Shown piece after piece: positions 14,984 through 22,020 of a DNA stretch of 40,687 bases. Each line of letters begins with the position of its first letter. Positions within the stretch are counted from its first letter, which is position 1. The notes under the pieces were generated by a model, which did not search any database, had not been told where the DNA came from, and was given only the letters and a program-made list of their open reading frames with translations. The translations under genes and the position numbers were made by a program. The DNA comes from Candidatus Aminicenantes bacterium (GTDB lineage: Bacteria; Acidobacteriota; Aminicenantia; Aminicenantales; UBA4085), in the NCBI GenBank assembly GCA_026393855.1, contig JAPKZJ010000071.1:76567-117253 (forward strand). The letters are read 5' to 3'.

Positions 14984-15823
14984 CTATCGGGCCGGCGGCG
15001 CCGGATCGACGGGCCTCTCGGAAAACGTCACTCGAGTGAAGCGCTCGGGGATGTGGTTGTCGCCGTCGCCGATGCGGCCCCAGGAAAAAGCCGGGCTGAC
15101 CACGGCCTCGCCGACGGCCAGCTTCCCGAAGCGGCCGAAGAAGATCCGCCACTCGTCGCCGTCCTTGGGAGGGAGGCTGCGGCCGCCGGCCAGGTGGGCC
15201 ATGCCGGCCCAGGGAAAAGCCAGCTCGACCGTCCAACCCTTGTCCACCGAGCCGTCGTCGTTCAGCCGGCCGTCGACCCGGACCGCCGAGCGCAGGCCGG
15301 GAAAATCCCAATCGGTGAAAGCCCAGCGCAGCCCCCGAGGGTGGGTTCCGCGCCAAAACGTCCGGGCGTCGCGGTCATGATTGCCGCCGAAGGTATAGGC
15401 GTGTCGGGCAAAAACATCGAACTCCGGAGTCCGGAACTTCTTCAGGTAGGCATCCTGCCAAATGAATAAGACTTCGTAGATCGTATTCTTCGCGTTGATC
15501 TCGAACTCGTAATAGCAGTCCCCGCCGTCAATGAACACTTCGACGTCGTTCTCCTGGAAGATAGTCGCGTCGCGCTCCGTCAGCCTGGCTTCGACAAAGG
15601 GCTCCTCGATCCAGAACCCAACGTAGAAGGCTTCGTCGTCCCAGAGCGCTGCGGCCCTGGTCTCCATGAATCCCGGTCGGCCGGTGATCATGTCCACGAA
15701 CCGCGGCGACCGGGGCGCATTCCGCCAGGACGGTTCGTCCAGCTTGCCGTCGACGAGAATGGGGCCGGCGGCGCGGCGGCAGGTGTACCGGGTCATGTCG
15801 GAGTCGGTCCAATCGGCGCTCAT
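14984..15823 (-). CDS. CBM9-like (carbohydrate-binding) domain protein
   Basis: The 279-aa product starts at ATG 15823, chosen because AAGGAGA lies 5 nt upstream; the frame stays open further upstream but only as an antisense-side extension overlapping glmS. The sequence matches carbohydrate-binding family 9-like proteins: ILVDGKLDEPSWRNAP, ALWDDEAFYVGFWIEEP, NDVEVFIDGGDCYYEFEIN, and a C-terminal VELAFPWAGM with FSWGRIGDG. Tandem Trp and Tyr residues would stack on sugar. No signal peptide is visible, so it is either cytoplasmic or exported by an unrecognised route. It is the last gene of the TPR-glmU-glmS run, 47 nt after glmS. Confidence 0.82.
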   Translation of the reverse strand: MSADWTDSDMTRYTCRRAAGPILVDGKLDEPSWRNAPRSPRFVDMITGRPGFMETRAAALWDDEAFYVGFWIEEPFVEARLTERDATIFQENDVEVFIDGGDCYYEFEINAKNTIYEVLFIWQDAYLKKFRTPEFDVFARHAYTFGGNHDRDARTFWRGTHPRGLRWAFTDWDFPGLRSAVRVDGRLNDDGSVDKGWTVELAFPWAGMAHLAGGRSLPPKDGDEWRIFFGRFGKLAVGEAVVSPAFSWGRIGDGDNHIPERFTRVTFSERPVDPAPPAR

Positions 15824-15870
15824 CGATGTCTCCTTCGGCGATGCCGCGAGATTCTTTTCCGACCGGCCCC

Positions 15871-17700
15871 CTACTCCACGGTCACGGACTTGGCCAGGTT
15901 GCGGGGCTGATCCACGTCGGCGCCGCGCTTGGCCGCGATATAGTAGGCGAAGAGCTGGAGGGGCAGCACCGCCAGAAACGGCACGAGCAGCGGATGGACG
16001 GCGGGAATCCGGAGGGTTACGTCGACCAAATCGGCGATCCGTTCGTCGTCCTCGGTGGCCACGGCCAGGACGCAGCCCGAGCGGGCTTTGATCTCGGCGA
16101 TGTTGCTGAGCGTCTTCTCGTAGACGCGATCCTTTGGGACGATGGCCATAGTCGGCATCTTCTCGTCGATCAGGGCAATCGGCCCGTGCTTCATCTCCCC
16201 GCCCGCGTAAGCCTCGGCGTGGATGTAGGAGATCTCCTTGAGCTTGAGAGCCCCCTCCATGGCCACGGGAAAATTGACCCAACGGCCCAGGAAGAGGAAG
16301 TGGCTGAATCCGGCGAAGCGGGCGGCCAAGTCCTCGACTTCGCGGGCCCGGGCCAGAGCGCGCTCCATCTTGTGCGGCAGGCGGTGCAGCTCTTCGATCA
16401 GGGCGACTCGCGACTCCCGGTCCAGGCTGCCGCGGACCTGCCCCAGGTGCAGGGCGATCAGGGCCAAGGCGGTCAGCTGGGCCGTGAACGTCTTGGTCGC
16501 CGCAACCCCGATTTCCGGTCCGGCATGAGTGTAGAGGACGCCGTGGGCTTCGCGGGCGATCGAGGAGCTGACGGCGTTGGTGACGGCCAGGACGGTTGCG
16601 GCCCGGTCCTTGGAGGCCCGCAGAGCGGCCAGGGTGTCCGCCGTCTCCCCCGACTGGGAGATGACGACGACCAGGGTGTCCTTGTCCAGGATGAAATCCC
16701 GATAGCGGTATTCCGAAGCAAACTCGACGTCCGTGGGGACGCGGGCCAGCGACTCCATCAGATACTTGCCGACCAGGCCGGCGTGATAGGACGTGCCGCA
16801 GGCGATGATAACCGCCTTGCGGACGCTCGTCCAGACCGCGGCCGGGATGCCGATCTCATCCAGCTTGACCTCGCCCGCGTCCAGGGAGGTCCGGCCGGCC
16901 AAGGTGTCCCGCACGACTTCGGGCTGTTCGAAGATCTCCTTGAGCATAAAATGCTTGAAGCCCCGTTTCTCGATCATCATCGGGTTCCAGGCCAGGACCT
17001 CGACCTTCTTCTCCAGCGGGCGGCCGGAAAAATCGGTGAACCGGGCCCCGCCGGCGTCGAGCACGGCCATTTCACCGTCCTCCAGAAAGACGATCCGCGG
17101 GGTGTAGGCCAGGATCGGGTTGATGTCCGAGGAGAGGAACGTTTCTCCGTCGCCCAGCCCGACGACGGCCGGCGGACCGATCTTGGCGGCCACGATCCGG
17201 CCGGGGTCCTTGGCCGCGATCGCGGCCACAGCGAAGGCCCCTTCCAGCCGGGCGATGGCGGCGCGGAAGGCTTCCTCCAGGTTTCCCCGGAAGTGCTTTT
17301 CGATCAGATGGACGATGACCTCGGTGTCGGTCTCGGTCTTGAAGACGTGTCCCTCCGCCTTGAGCTCGGCCTTGAGGGCCAGATAGTTCTCGATGATGCC
17401 GTTATGGACGATAACGATCTCGCCCGTGCAGTCGCGATGGGGGTGGGCGTTCTCTTCGCTCGGCCGGCCGTGCGTCGCCCAGCGGGTGTGACCGATGCCG
17501 TAGGCGCCCCGCAGCGGTTCCCGGGCCAGCGATTCCTCCAGGACCGAAATCTTTCCCTGGACGCGCCGGACCTTGATTTCGCCGTCTGCGACGACCGCGA
17601 CGCCGGCCGAGTCATAGCCGCGGTATTCGAGCTTCTTTAACCCCTCGATGATGAGCGGGACGACGTCCCGCGGACCGACGTATCCGATGATCCCGCACAT
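15871..17700 (-). CDS. glmS: Glutamine--fructose-6-phosphate aminotransferase
   Basis: The 609-aa product has normal length. Catalytic Cys2 follows the initiator Met (MCGIIGYVG), and the glutaminase domain includes GHTRWATHG and NGIIEN. Two SIS isomerase domains follow (ACGTSYHAG, VVISQSGETADT), and the C-terminus ends LAKSVTVE as in the family. It makes glucosamine-6-phosphate from fructose-6-phosphate and glutamine, the first step toward UDP-GlcNAc for peptidoglycan and lipid A. It lies 24 nt downstream of glmU with a strong GAGGGGGAG ribosome site. No glmS ribozyme consensus was recognised upstream. Confidence 0.97.
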   Translation of the reverse strand: MCGIIGYVGPRDVVPLIIEGLKKLEYRGYDSAGVAVVADGEIKVRRVQGKISVLEESLAREPLRGAYGIGHTRWATHGRPSEENAHPHRDCTGEIVIVHNGIIENYLALKAELKAEGHVFKTETDTEVIVHLIEKHFRGNLEEAFRAAIARLEGAFAVAAIAAKDPGRIVAAKIGPPAVVGLGDGETFLSSDINPILAYTPRIVFLEDGEMAVLDAGGARFTDFSGRPLEKKVEVLAWNPMMIEKRGFKHFMLKEIFEQPEVVRDTLAGRTSLDAGEVKLDEIGIPAAVWTSVRKAVIIACGTSYHAGLVGKYLMESLARVPTDVEFASEYRYRDFILDKDTLVVVISQSGETADTLAALRASKDRAATVLAVTNAVSSSIAREAHGVLYTHAGPEIGVAATKTFTAQLTALALIALHLGQVRGSLDRESRVALIEELHRLPHKMERALARAREVEDLAARFAGFSHFLFLGRWVNFPVAMEGALKLKEISYIHAEAYAGGEMKHGPIALIDEKMPTMAIVPKDRVYEKTLSNIAEIKARSGCVLAVATEDDERIADLVDVTLRIPAVHPLLVPFLAVLPLQLFAYYIAAKRGADVDQPRNLAKSVTVE

Positions 17701-17724
17701 GCTCCCCCCTCATTTTCGCCGGGT

Positions 17725-19134
17725 TCATTTCCCGGCATCGGTTTTGGCCCGCTCGTTCTGCTCGCGACGCCGCCGGGCCCAGCCGTCCTTGACCGTCTGC
17801 CGGCCGCGGGCGATGGCCAGCGCTTCGGCCGGGACATCCTCGACGATGACCGAGCCTGCCGCCACATAAGCGCCGCGGCCGATCCGGACGGGCGCCACCA
17901 GCTCCGAGCCCGAGCCGATAAAGGCGCCGGCTTCAATGACCGTTCGGTTCTTGCGGACCCCGTCATAATTGCAGGTGATGGTCCCCGCTCCGATGTTGAC
18001 GCCCTCCCCGACCTCGCTGTCGCCCAGGTAGGAGAGATGCCCGGCCTTGGCCCCGGGGCCGAAATCCGACTTCTTCATCTCGACGAAATTCCCGACATGG
18101 GCCCCGGCCCGCAGGACGGTGCCGGCCCGCAGCCGGGCGAACGGCCCGATCGAGACGCGGTCTTCAAGGACGGCGTCGTCGATCACAGTCGAGGCCGAAA
18201 CGGCGACATCGTCGCCGATGACCGCGTTCCGGATATGGCACCCCGGCCCGATCCGGGTCCAGGCGCCGATCGTCGTCGCCCCCTCGAGGACGCAGAACGG
18301 GTTCACGATCGAGTCGGGCCCGATCCGGACGCCGAGGTCGATCCAGGCCGTGGCGGGGTCGATGATCGTGACCCCGGCTTCGGCCAAACGGAGGTTCGTC
18401 CGGTCCCGCAGGGCCGCCCGGATGCGAGCGGCGTCGGCCCTGGTGGCAAGGGGGATGATCTCTTCGGGTCCGGGTGTCGCGAAGGCTTCCACCCGCTCGC
18501 CGCGCTGGGAGAGAGTTTCCGCCGCCGCCTGCCAGTCGCGTTCGCCGGGCGCGCCGCCCCTTCGGCCGGACCGCAAGGCCCCGAACAGAAGGCCGGCCCG
18601 GGCGCAGCCGACCCCGGTGCCGATCTCGGTCACGGCCAGGGCGGCGCCGGCGACCTCGCTTTCGGGCACGATCCGCAGCGCCCCTTCATCACCCCTTAGG
18701 ACGCGCCCAAAACCGCGAGGGTCGGCCACAACGGCGCTGAGGATCGTCAGGGAAGCCCGGCGTTTGCGGTGGAATTTCAACAGCTCGGCCAGCGTTTCGG
18801 GGCGGAGCAGCGGGTAGACCGTCGGGAGGATCAGGAGATCGCTTTCGGTTTCGCCGGCCAAGGCGGCGCGGGCCGCAGCGACGGCACCGGCCGTTCCGTC
18901 CGGATCGGCTTGCACGACGTCCGCGGCTCCCGCCTCCCGGGCCGCCCGAGCCGTGGCCTCGTCGCCGCGGTCGCAGACGACGATCAGGCGGGTCGCGCCG
19001 GCGCCGCGGGCCGCGTCCAGGGCCAGCGCGAGAGGGGTATTCCCGAGCAAGGGATGGAGGGATTTGGGAGTTGCAGATCGGTACCGCGTCCCCTTCCCCC
19101 CGGCTAAAACAATTGCGGTCAGCCGCGTTCTCAT
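17725..19134 (-). CDS. glmU: GlmU homologue with intact acetyltransferase and degenerate uridylyltransferase site
   Basis: The 469-aa product has both GlmU domains. The C-terminal left-handed beta-helix keeps the acetyltransferase residues seen in E. coli (PFARLRAG, GNFVEMKKSD, AGHLSYLGD, ITCNYDG). The N-terminal nucleotidyltransferase keeps LAGGKGTRYRSATPKSLH (Lys24), but key residues differ: the GDVPL motif with metal-binding Asp105 is TVYPL (Val106), the NTG motif (Asn169) is GTG (Gly172), Glu154/Lys156 align with Pro157/Ser159, and the NNR motif (Asn227) is ATR. The expected activity is therefore glucosamine-1-phosphate acetylation, with uridylyl transfer doubtful. The start overlaps the TPR gene stop (ATGA), so translation is coupled. 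glmS follows at 24 nt. Residue equivalences are from manual alignment. Confidence 0.9.
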   Translation of the reverse strand: MRTRLTAIVLAGGKGTRYRSATPKSLHPLLGNTPLALALDAARGAGATRLIVVCDRGDEATARAAREAGAADVVQADPDGTAGAVAAARAALAGETESDLLILPTVYPLLRPETLAELLKFHRKRRASLTILSAVVADPRGFGRVLRGDEGALRIVPESEVAGAALAVTEIGTGVGCARAGLLFGALRSGRRGGAPGERDWQAAAETLSQRGERVEAFATPGPEEIIPLATRADAARIRAALRDRTNLRLAEAGVTIIDPATAWIDLGVRIGPDSIVNPFCVLEGATTIGAWTRIGPGCHIRNAVIGDDVAVSASTVIDDAVLEDRVSIGPFARLRAGTVLRAGAHVGNFVEMKKSDFGPGAKAGHLSYLGDSEVGEGVNIGAGTITCNYDGVRKNRTVIEAGAFIGSGSELVAPVRIGRGAYVAAGSVIVEDVPAEALAIARGRQTVKDGWARRRREQNERAKTDAGK

Positions 19135-19643
19135 GCCATGCGCGTCAGTAGCTTAAAGCGCTTGTCCTCCCACAGAGGCTCGAAATCGTGCTCGTTCTGG
19201 GCCATGATCTTGTAGGCTTTATCCGCCAGGATGGCTTTCTTCAGGAATTCGAGGCCTTCGTCAAGCTTGCCCATGGCGGTCAGGAGGGCCGCGTTCAGAT
19301 AAGGAACGATGGCGGCATCGGGATCGAGCTTGGCCGCCTTATCGAGCATCTTCTGGGCTTCCTCAAACTCGCCCCGATTCATCCGGTAGACGCCGTGGTG
19401 GCAGAAGTCCGAGAAGGTCTTGGGTGTCGGCAATTCCCGGGGCTCCCGCAGCTTCTCCTCGCAGATGGCCAGGTAGGTCCGGGCCCGATCGGCGAACTCG
19501 CGCTCCGAGGCGTGCTTCTCCAAAAGGGAGCGGAGCAGTTCCGCCGCTTTCTCGAAACGGCCCTTGCGGAATTCCTTCAGAGCCTCGGAATAAGCGGCCA
19601 GCGCCTTCTGGTATTCGTCCTTTTTTGTCCGTTCGTCTTTCAC
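19131..19643 (-). CDS. TPR-repeat protein
   Basis: The 170-aa product is all-helical with tetratricopeptide-like repeats (ALAAYSEALKEFRKGRFEKA; FCHHGVYRMNRGEFEEAQKM; YLNAALLTAMGKLDEGLEFL). It starts with GTG at 19643 (GGGAG 7 nt upstream). No signal peptide is seen. It is the first gene of the glmU-glmS run and its TGA overlaps the glmU ATG. TPR proteins mediate protein contacts; a role with GlmU or GlmS is possible but not shown. Confidence 0.85.
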   Translation of the reverse strand: MKDERTKKDEYQKALAAYSEALKEFRKGRFEKAAELLRSLLEKHASEREFADRARTYLAICEEKLREPRELPTPKTFSDFCHHGVYRMNRGEFEEAQKMLDKAAKLDPDAAIVPYLNAALLTAMGKLDEGLEFLKKAILADKAYKIMAQNEHDFEPLWEDKRFKLLTRMA

Positions 19644-19673
19644 TAATGCACTCCCAACACGAAGATGGGTCGT

Positions 19674-19703
19674 ATTTTACACAAGCCGGGGTAATAAGTC
19701 CAA
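19674..19703 (-). promoter_or_regulatory. Promoter of the TPR-glmU-glmS-CBM9 genes
   Basis: The minus strand reads TTGGAC (19703-19698), an 18-nt spacer and TAAAAT (19679-19674). The predicted start is near 19667, about 24 nt before the GTG start codon. Confidence 0.5.
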
Positions 19704-19945
19704 TATAGGGCTCAGGGGATTCCCTTGGAGGTGGACCCTTTATCCGGGTCCCCCTCCAACGTTCCGTCCCGGTCTCCGACCGGGCCGTCTCTGCCTCCCC
19801 CCCAAGGAGCCTTCTCCATTCGGCTTCCATCGTATCGTGAGCAGCGGTCAGAAACAAAGTCGGATCGGGACCCTTCCTGTTTGGCTAAGCGTTCAATTTT
19901 ATGTGTTTGGGAGAGGTTTGCCCCCTTTTGCTCAAGAGGAGTTCG

Positions 19946-20125
19946 GAATAAACCCGCTCGATACCCCGGGCTCGGCTTCCGCCCCGGCGGTTCGACGACG
20001 GGGTTGCAGTCCTCAGCCGCGAAGCGGATGAGGGCGGGCTGAAGCCAGGGGTATTAACAGGGTTAATCCTGAGCGGCGCTTATGACCCCGATTTAAAAAT
20101 CGGGGTTTCAGCGCCGCGAACGTAT
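19946..20125 (-). repeat. 180-bp structured dispersed repeat, copy 2
   Basis: This is the inverted counterpart of 4417-4596, same length, about 94% identical by eye. The first stem-loop is kept with GCGGCGCT/AGCGCCGC (20073-20080 / 20110-20117) around CCCCGATTT/AAATCGGGG (20086-20094 / 20097-20105). Read on the minus strand it begins 17 nt after the lpxC stop codon and runs in the lpxC sense direction, as copy 1 does for its upstream gene. Confidence 0.85.
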
Positions 20126-20142
20126 GAATCCGAAAAATTCAA

Positions 20143-20991
20143 TTATTCAAACGGTTCCCAGCAGTCCGGTCGATTTAGAAGCGCTTTGACGGCTTCAAGG
20201 TGGAGCCGGTGGCCGGCCCGGAAGGCGGACGCTCGGCCGAGGAACGGGCGGCCGAGCAGGGCCAGATCGCCCGCAAGATCCAGCAGCTTGTGGCGGACGA
20301 ACTCGTCCGGAAACCGCAGCGGCGGGTTGACGACGCCCGCTTCATCCAGGGCCACGGTGTTGGCCAGCGAAGCGCCCAGAGCCAAGCCCCGGGCGTGCAG
20401 CGATTCGACATCTTTCAGAAAGCCGAAAGTCCTGGCAGGCGCGATCTCGGCCGCAAAGGCCTCCGGCGTCAGAGGCCGCTCCAGGCGGGACGTCCCGATC
20501 GCGGGATGCTCGTATACGATCGTATAGTCGAGGACGGCTGGGCCGTCCCCGGGGATCGGGTCCAACCGAACCCAGGCCCCGCTGTCTTCCAGGACCAGAG
20601 GCCTGACGATCCGCATCCCGGCGGCGGGGCGATCCAGCTCCCGCAGGCCGGCCTCTTCGATCGCCCGAACAAAAGGCAGGGCGCTGCCGTCCATGATCGG
20701 CATCTCGTCGGCGTCCACGGCCAGAATCACGCTGAACACCCCATAGGATTGCAAGGCGGCCAGGAGATGCTCCACGGTCCTGACCGTGAACCGCTCGCCG
20801 ACCAGGGCCGTGCTGTTGCGGGATTCGACGCGGTCCAAAGCCAGCCCCATCTCCGCGCCGCCCAGGTCGGGCCGGCGGAAGATGATCGTCCCCCCATCCG
20901 AAGGGAGGATCCGAAGGCTGACCGGTTTCCCGGAGTGGACGCCCAGGCCGGAGACATCGGCCGGGCGGCGGAGGGTTCTCTGGGCGGGCAT
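20143..20991 (-). CDS. lpxC: UDP-3-O-acyl-N-acetylglucosamine deacetylase
   Basis: The 282-aa product deacetylates UDP-3-O-acyl-GlcNAc, the committed step of lipid A synthesis, in the cytoplasm. Zinc ligands are visible: His75 in VEHLLAAL, His234 and Asp238 in HKLLDLAGDLAL; His261 in AGHRLH matches the catalytic His. The N-terminal TLRRP..VSGLGVHSG matches the family start and length is slightly below the usual 300-310. It starts at ATG 20991, which is the predicted transcription start itself. The gene is divergent from larB and followed by the second 180-bp repeat. It is direct evidence for an LPS-bearing outer membrane. Confidence 0.96.
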   Translation of the reverse strand: MPAQRTLRRPADVSGLGVHSGKPVSLRILPSDGGTIIFRRPDLGGAEMGLALDRVESRNSTALVGERFTVRTVEHLLAALQSYGVFSVILAVDADEMPIMDGSALPFVRAIEEAGLRELDRPAAGMRIVRPLVLEDSGAWVRLDPIPGDGPAVLDYTIVYEHPAIGTSRLERPLTPEAFAAEIAPARTFGFLKDVESLHARGLALGASLANTVALDEAGVVNPPLRFPDEFVRHKLLDLAGDLALLGRPFLGRASAFRAGHRLHLEAVKALLNRPDCWEPFE

Positions 20992-20997
20992 GCGGCT

Positions 20998-21026
20998 ATT
21001 CTATGGGGACGGAGCGTTCCGGTCAA
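20998..21026 (-). promoter_or_regulatory. lpxC promoter placing +1 on the start codon
   Basis: The minus strand reads TTGACC (21026-21021), a 17-nt spacer, TAGAAT (21003-20998), six nucleotides (AGCCGC) and ATG. Standard spacing puts +1 on the A of the ATG at 20991, and there is no Shine-Dalgarno sequence. This predicts a leaderless mRNA. Confidence 0.6.
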
Positions 21027-21060
21027 ATCCGCGGCGGGTTTCGGCCGTATGGGCCTCTCG

Positions 21061-21069
21061 TGGTAGAAT
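21061..21069 (+). promoter_or_regulatory. larB extended -10 promoter placing +1 on the start codon
   Basis: TGG-TAGAAT (21061-21069), six nucleotides (CCCGAC) and ATG at 21076. Standard spacing puts +1 on the A of the ATG; the TGn extension compensates for a poor -35 region. No ribosome site is present. Confidence 0.55.
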
Positions 21070-21075
21070 CCCGAC

Positions 21076-21819
21076 ATGAAGAGCCAGCTCGAAGCCATCC
21101 TGGAACGGGTCCGCAAAGGGACCCTCACGCCCCACGACGCCATGGGCGTCCTGAAGGACTACCCCTACGAGGATTTGGATTTCGCCAAGATCGACCACCA
21201 CCGGGAGCTCCGCAAGGGCTTTCCCGAGGTCATCTATGGTCTGGGCAAGACGGACAATCAGATCGTGCGCATCGCCAAGGCCATCTTGGCCAAAGGGTGC
21301 AGCCTCCTCGTCACCCGGATCGAAGCCGCCTCCTTCGCCAAGCTGAAACGGGCCGTTCCCAAGGCCGCCTACAACGCCGACGGGAAGATCGCGTTTCTCC
21401 GCCAAAGGCCGCCGCTTCCCGGCAAGGGCCGGGTCTTCATCCTGACCGCCGGAACTTCGGACATGGCCGTAGCCGAAGAAGCCCGCGTCACCTGTGAGAT
21501 GCTCGGCAACAAGGTCGAACGGGCCTACGATGTCGGCGTCGCCGGCCTCCACCGCCTTCTGGGCGAATACAAGCGGATTAAGGAAGCCCGGGTCATCATC
21601 ACCTGCGCCGGGATGGAAGGGGCGCTGCCCAGCGTCGTCGCGGGGCTTTTCTCCGTCCCCATCATCGCCGTCCCGACGAGCGTCGGCTACGGGGCCAGCT
21701 TCAAGGGCGTCGCCGCCCTGCTGGCCATGCTCAACTCCTGCCCGGGCGGAGTGGGGGTCGTCAATATCGACAACGGCTTCGGAGCGGCCTACTTGGCCAG
21801 TTTGATCAATCACCTCTGA
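21076..21819 (+). CDS. larB: Nickel pincer cofactor biosynthesis protein LarB (AIR carboxylase-like)
   Basis: The 247-aa product matches LarB: N-terminal helical part (LRKGFPEVIYGLGKTDNQIV) and a C-terminal AIR-carboxylase-like domain (ILTAGTSDMAVAEEARVT, YDVGVAGLHRLL, CAGMEGALPSVVAGL, PTSVGYGASFKGVAALLAML, DNGFGAAYLA). LarB carboxylates and hydrolyses nicotinic acid adenine dinucleotide to start synthesis of the nickel-pincer cofactor used by lactate racemase and related enzymes. LarC, LarE and LarA are not in the window. It has no ribosome site and sits on a predicted leaderless promoter, divergent from lpxC. Confidence 0.93.
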   Translation: MKSQLEAILERVRKGTLTPHDAMGVLKDYPYEDLDFAKIDHHRELRKGFPEVIYGLGKTDNQIVRIAKAILAKGCSLLVTRIEAASFAKLKRAVPKAAYNADGKIAFLRQRPPLPGKGRVFILTAGTSDMAVAEEARVTCEMLGNKVERAYDVGVAGLHRLLGEYKRIKEARVIITCAGMEGALPSVVAGLFSVPIIAVPTSVGYGASFKGVAALLAMLNSCPGGVGVVNIDNGFGAAYLASLINHL

Positions 21820-21916
21820 AACGGGATCGATCCCAGTCAAGGATTCAGAACACACTGGTAATTTATTCCATATCAATAACTTAACAATTTTCGACAGAAA
21901 AGGACCGATCCGCAGG

Positions 21917-21991
21917 CCTGAAATAGGGTCAATTTATCCGCCTAAGCCGATGTTTTTCTTGACTTTGAGTGGATCGGACCCTATATTGAGG
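21917..21991 (+). promoter_or_regulatory. dnaG-rpoD promoter with overlapping inverted repeat
   Basis: TTGACT (21959-21964), a 17-nt spacer and TATATT (21982-21987) form the best promoter in the window; +1 is near 21994, giving a 27-nt leader without a clear ribosome site. An imperfect inverted repeat (CCTGAAATAGGGTC at 21917-21930 and GACCCTATATTGAGG at 21977-21991) covers the -10 box, and a second near-inverted pair (GGACCGATCC 21902-21911, GGATCGGACC 21971-21980) lies in the spacer. These could be a regulator site. Downstream of larB there is also a perfect palindrome GGGATCGATCCC (21823-21834). Confidence 0.6.
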
Positions 21992-22020
21992 TAAATTTTT
22001 CGCCTGACCCCGGCCATTCC

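Larger units (their letters stand above)
19644..20142. other. 499-bp non-coding region between lpxC and the TPR gene
   Basis: No coding sequence is supported. It holds, from left to right: the TPR-glmU-glmS promoter (19674-19703); a stem TTGGAGG-T-GGACCC / GGGTCC-C-CCTCCAA near 19729-19766; a second stem CCCGGTC-TCC-GACCGGG near 19767-19785; about 150 bp without recognised features; and the second copy of the 180-bp repeat (19946-20125) ending 17 bp from the lpxC stop. Confidence 0.6.

Noticed and set aside
15824-16282. Upstream extension of the CBM9-like frame
   Set aside because: The extension overlaps glmS in another frame on the same strand and lacks homology; the ATG at 15823 has a good ribosome site.
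15826-17640. 604-codon plus-strand frame
   Set aside because: It mirrors glmS on the other strand; Gln/Gly/Asp-rich reading without motifs.
17701-17724. glmS ribozyme upstream of glmS
   Set aside because: Only 24 nt separate glmU and glmS, far too short for the ribozyme.
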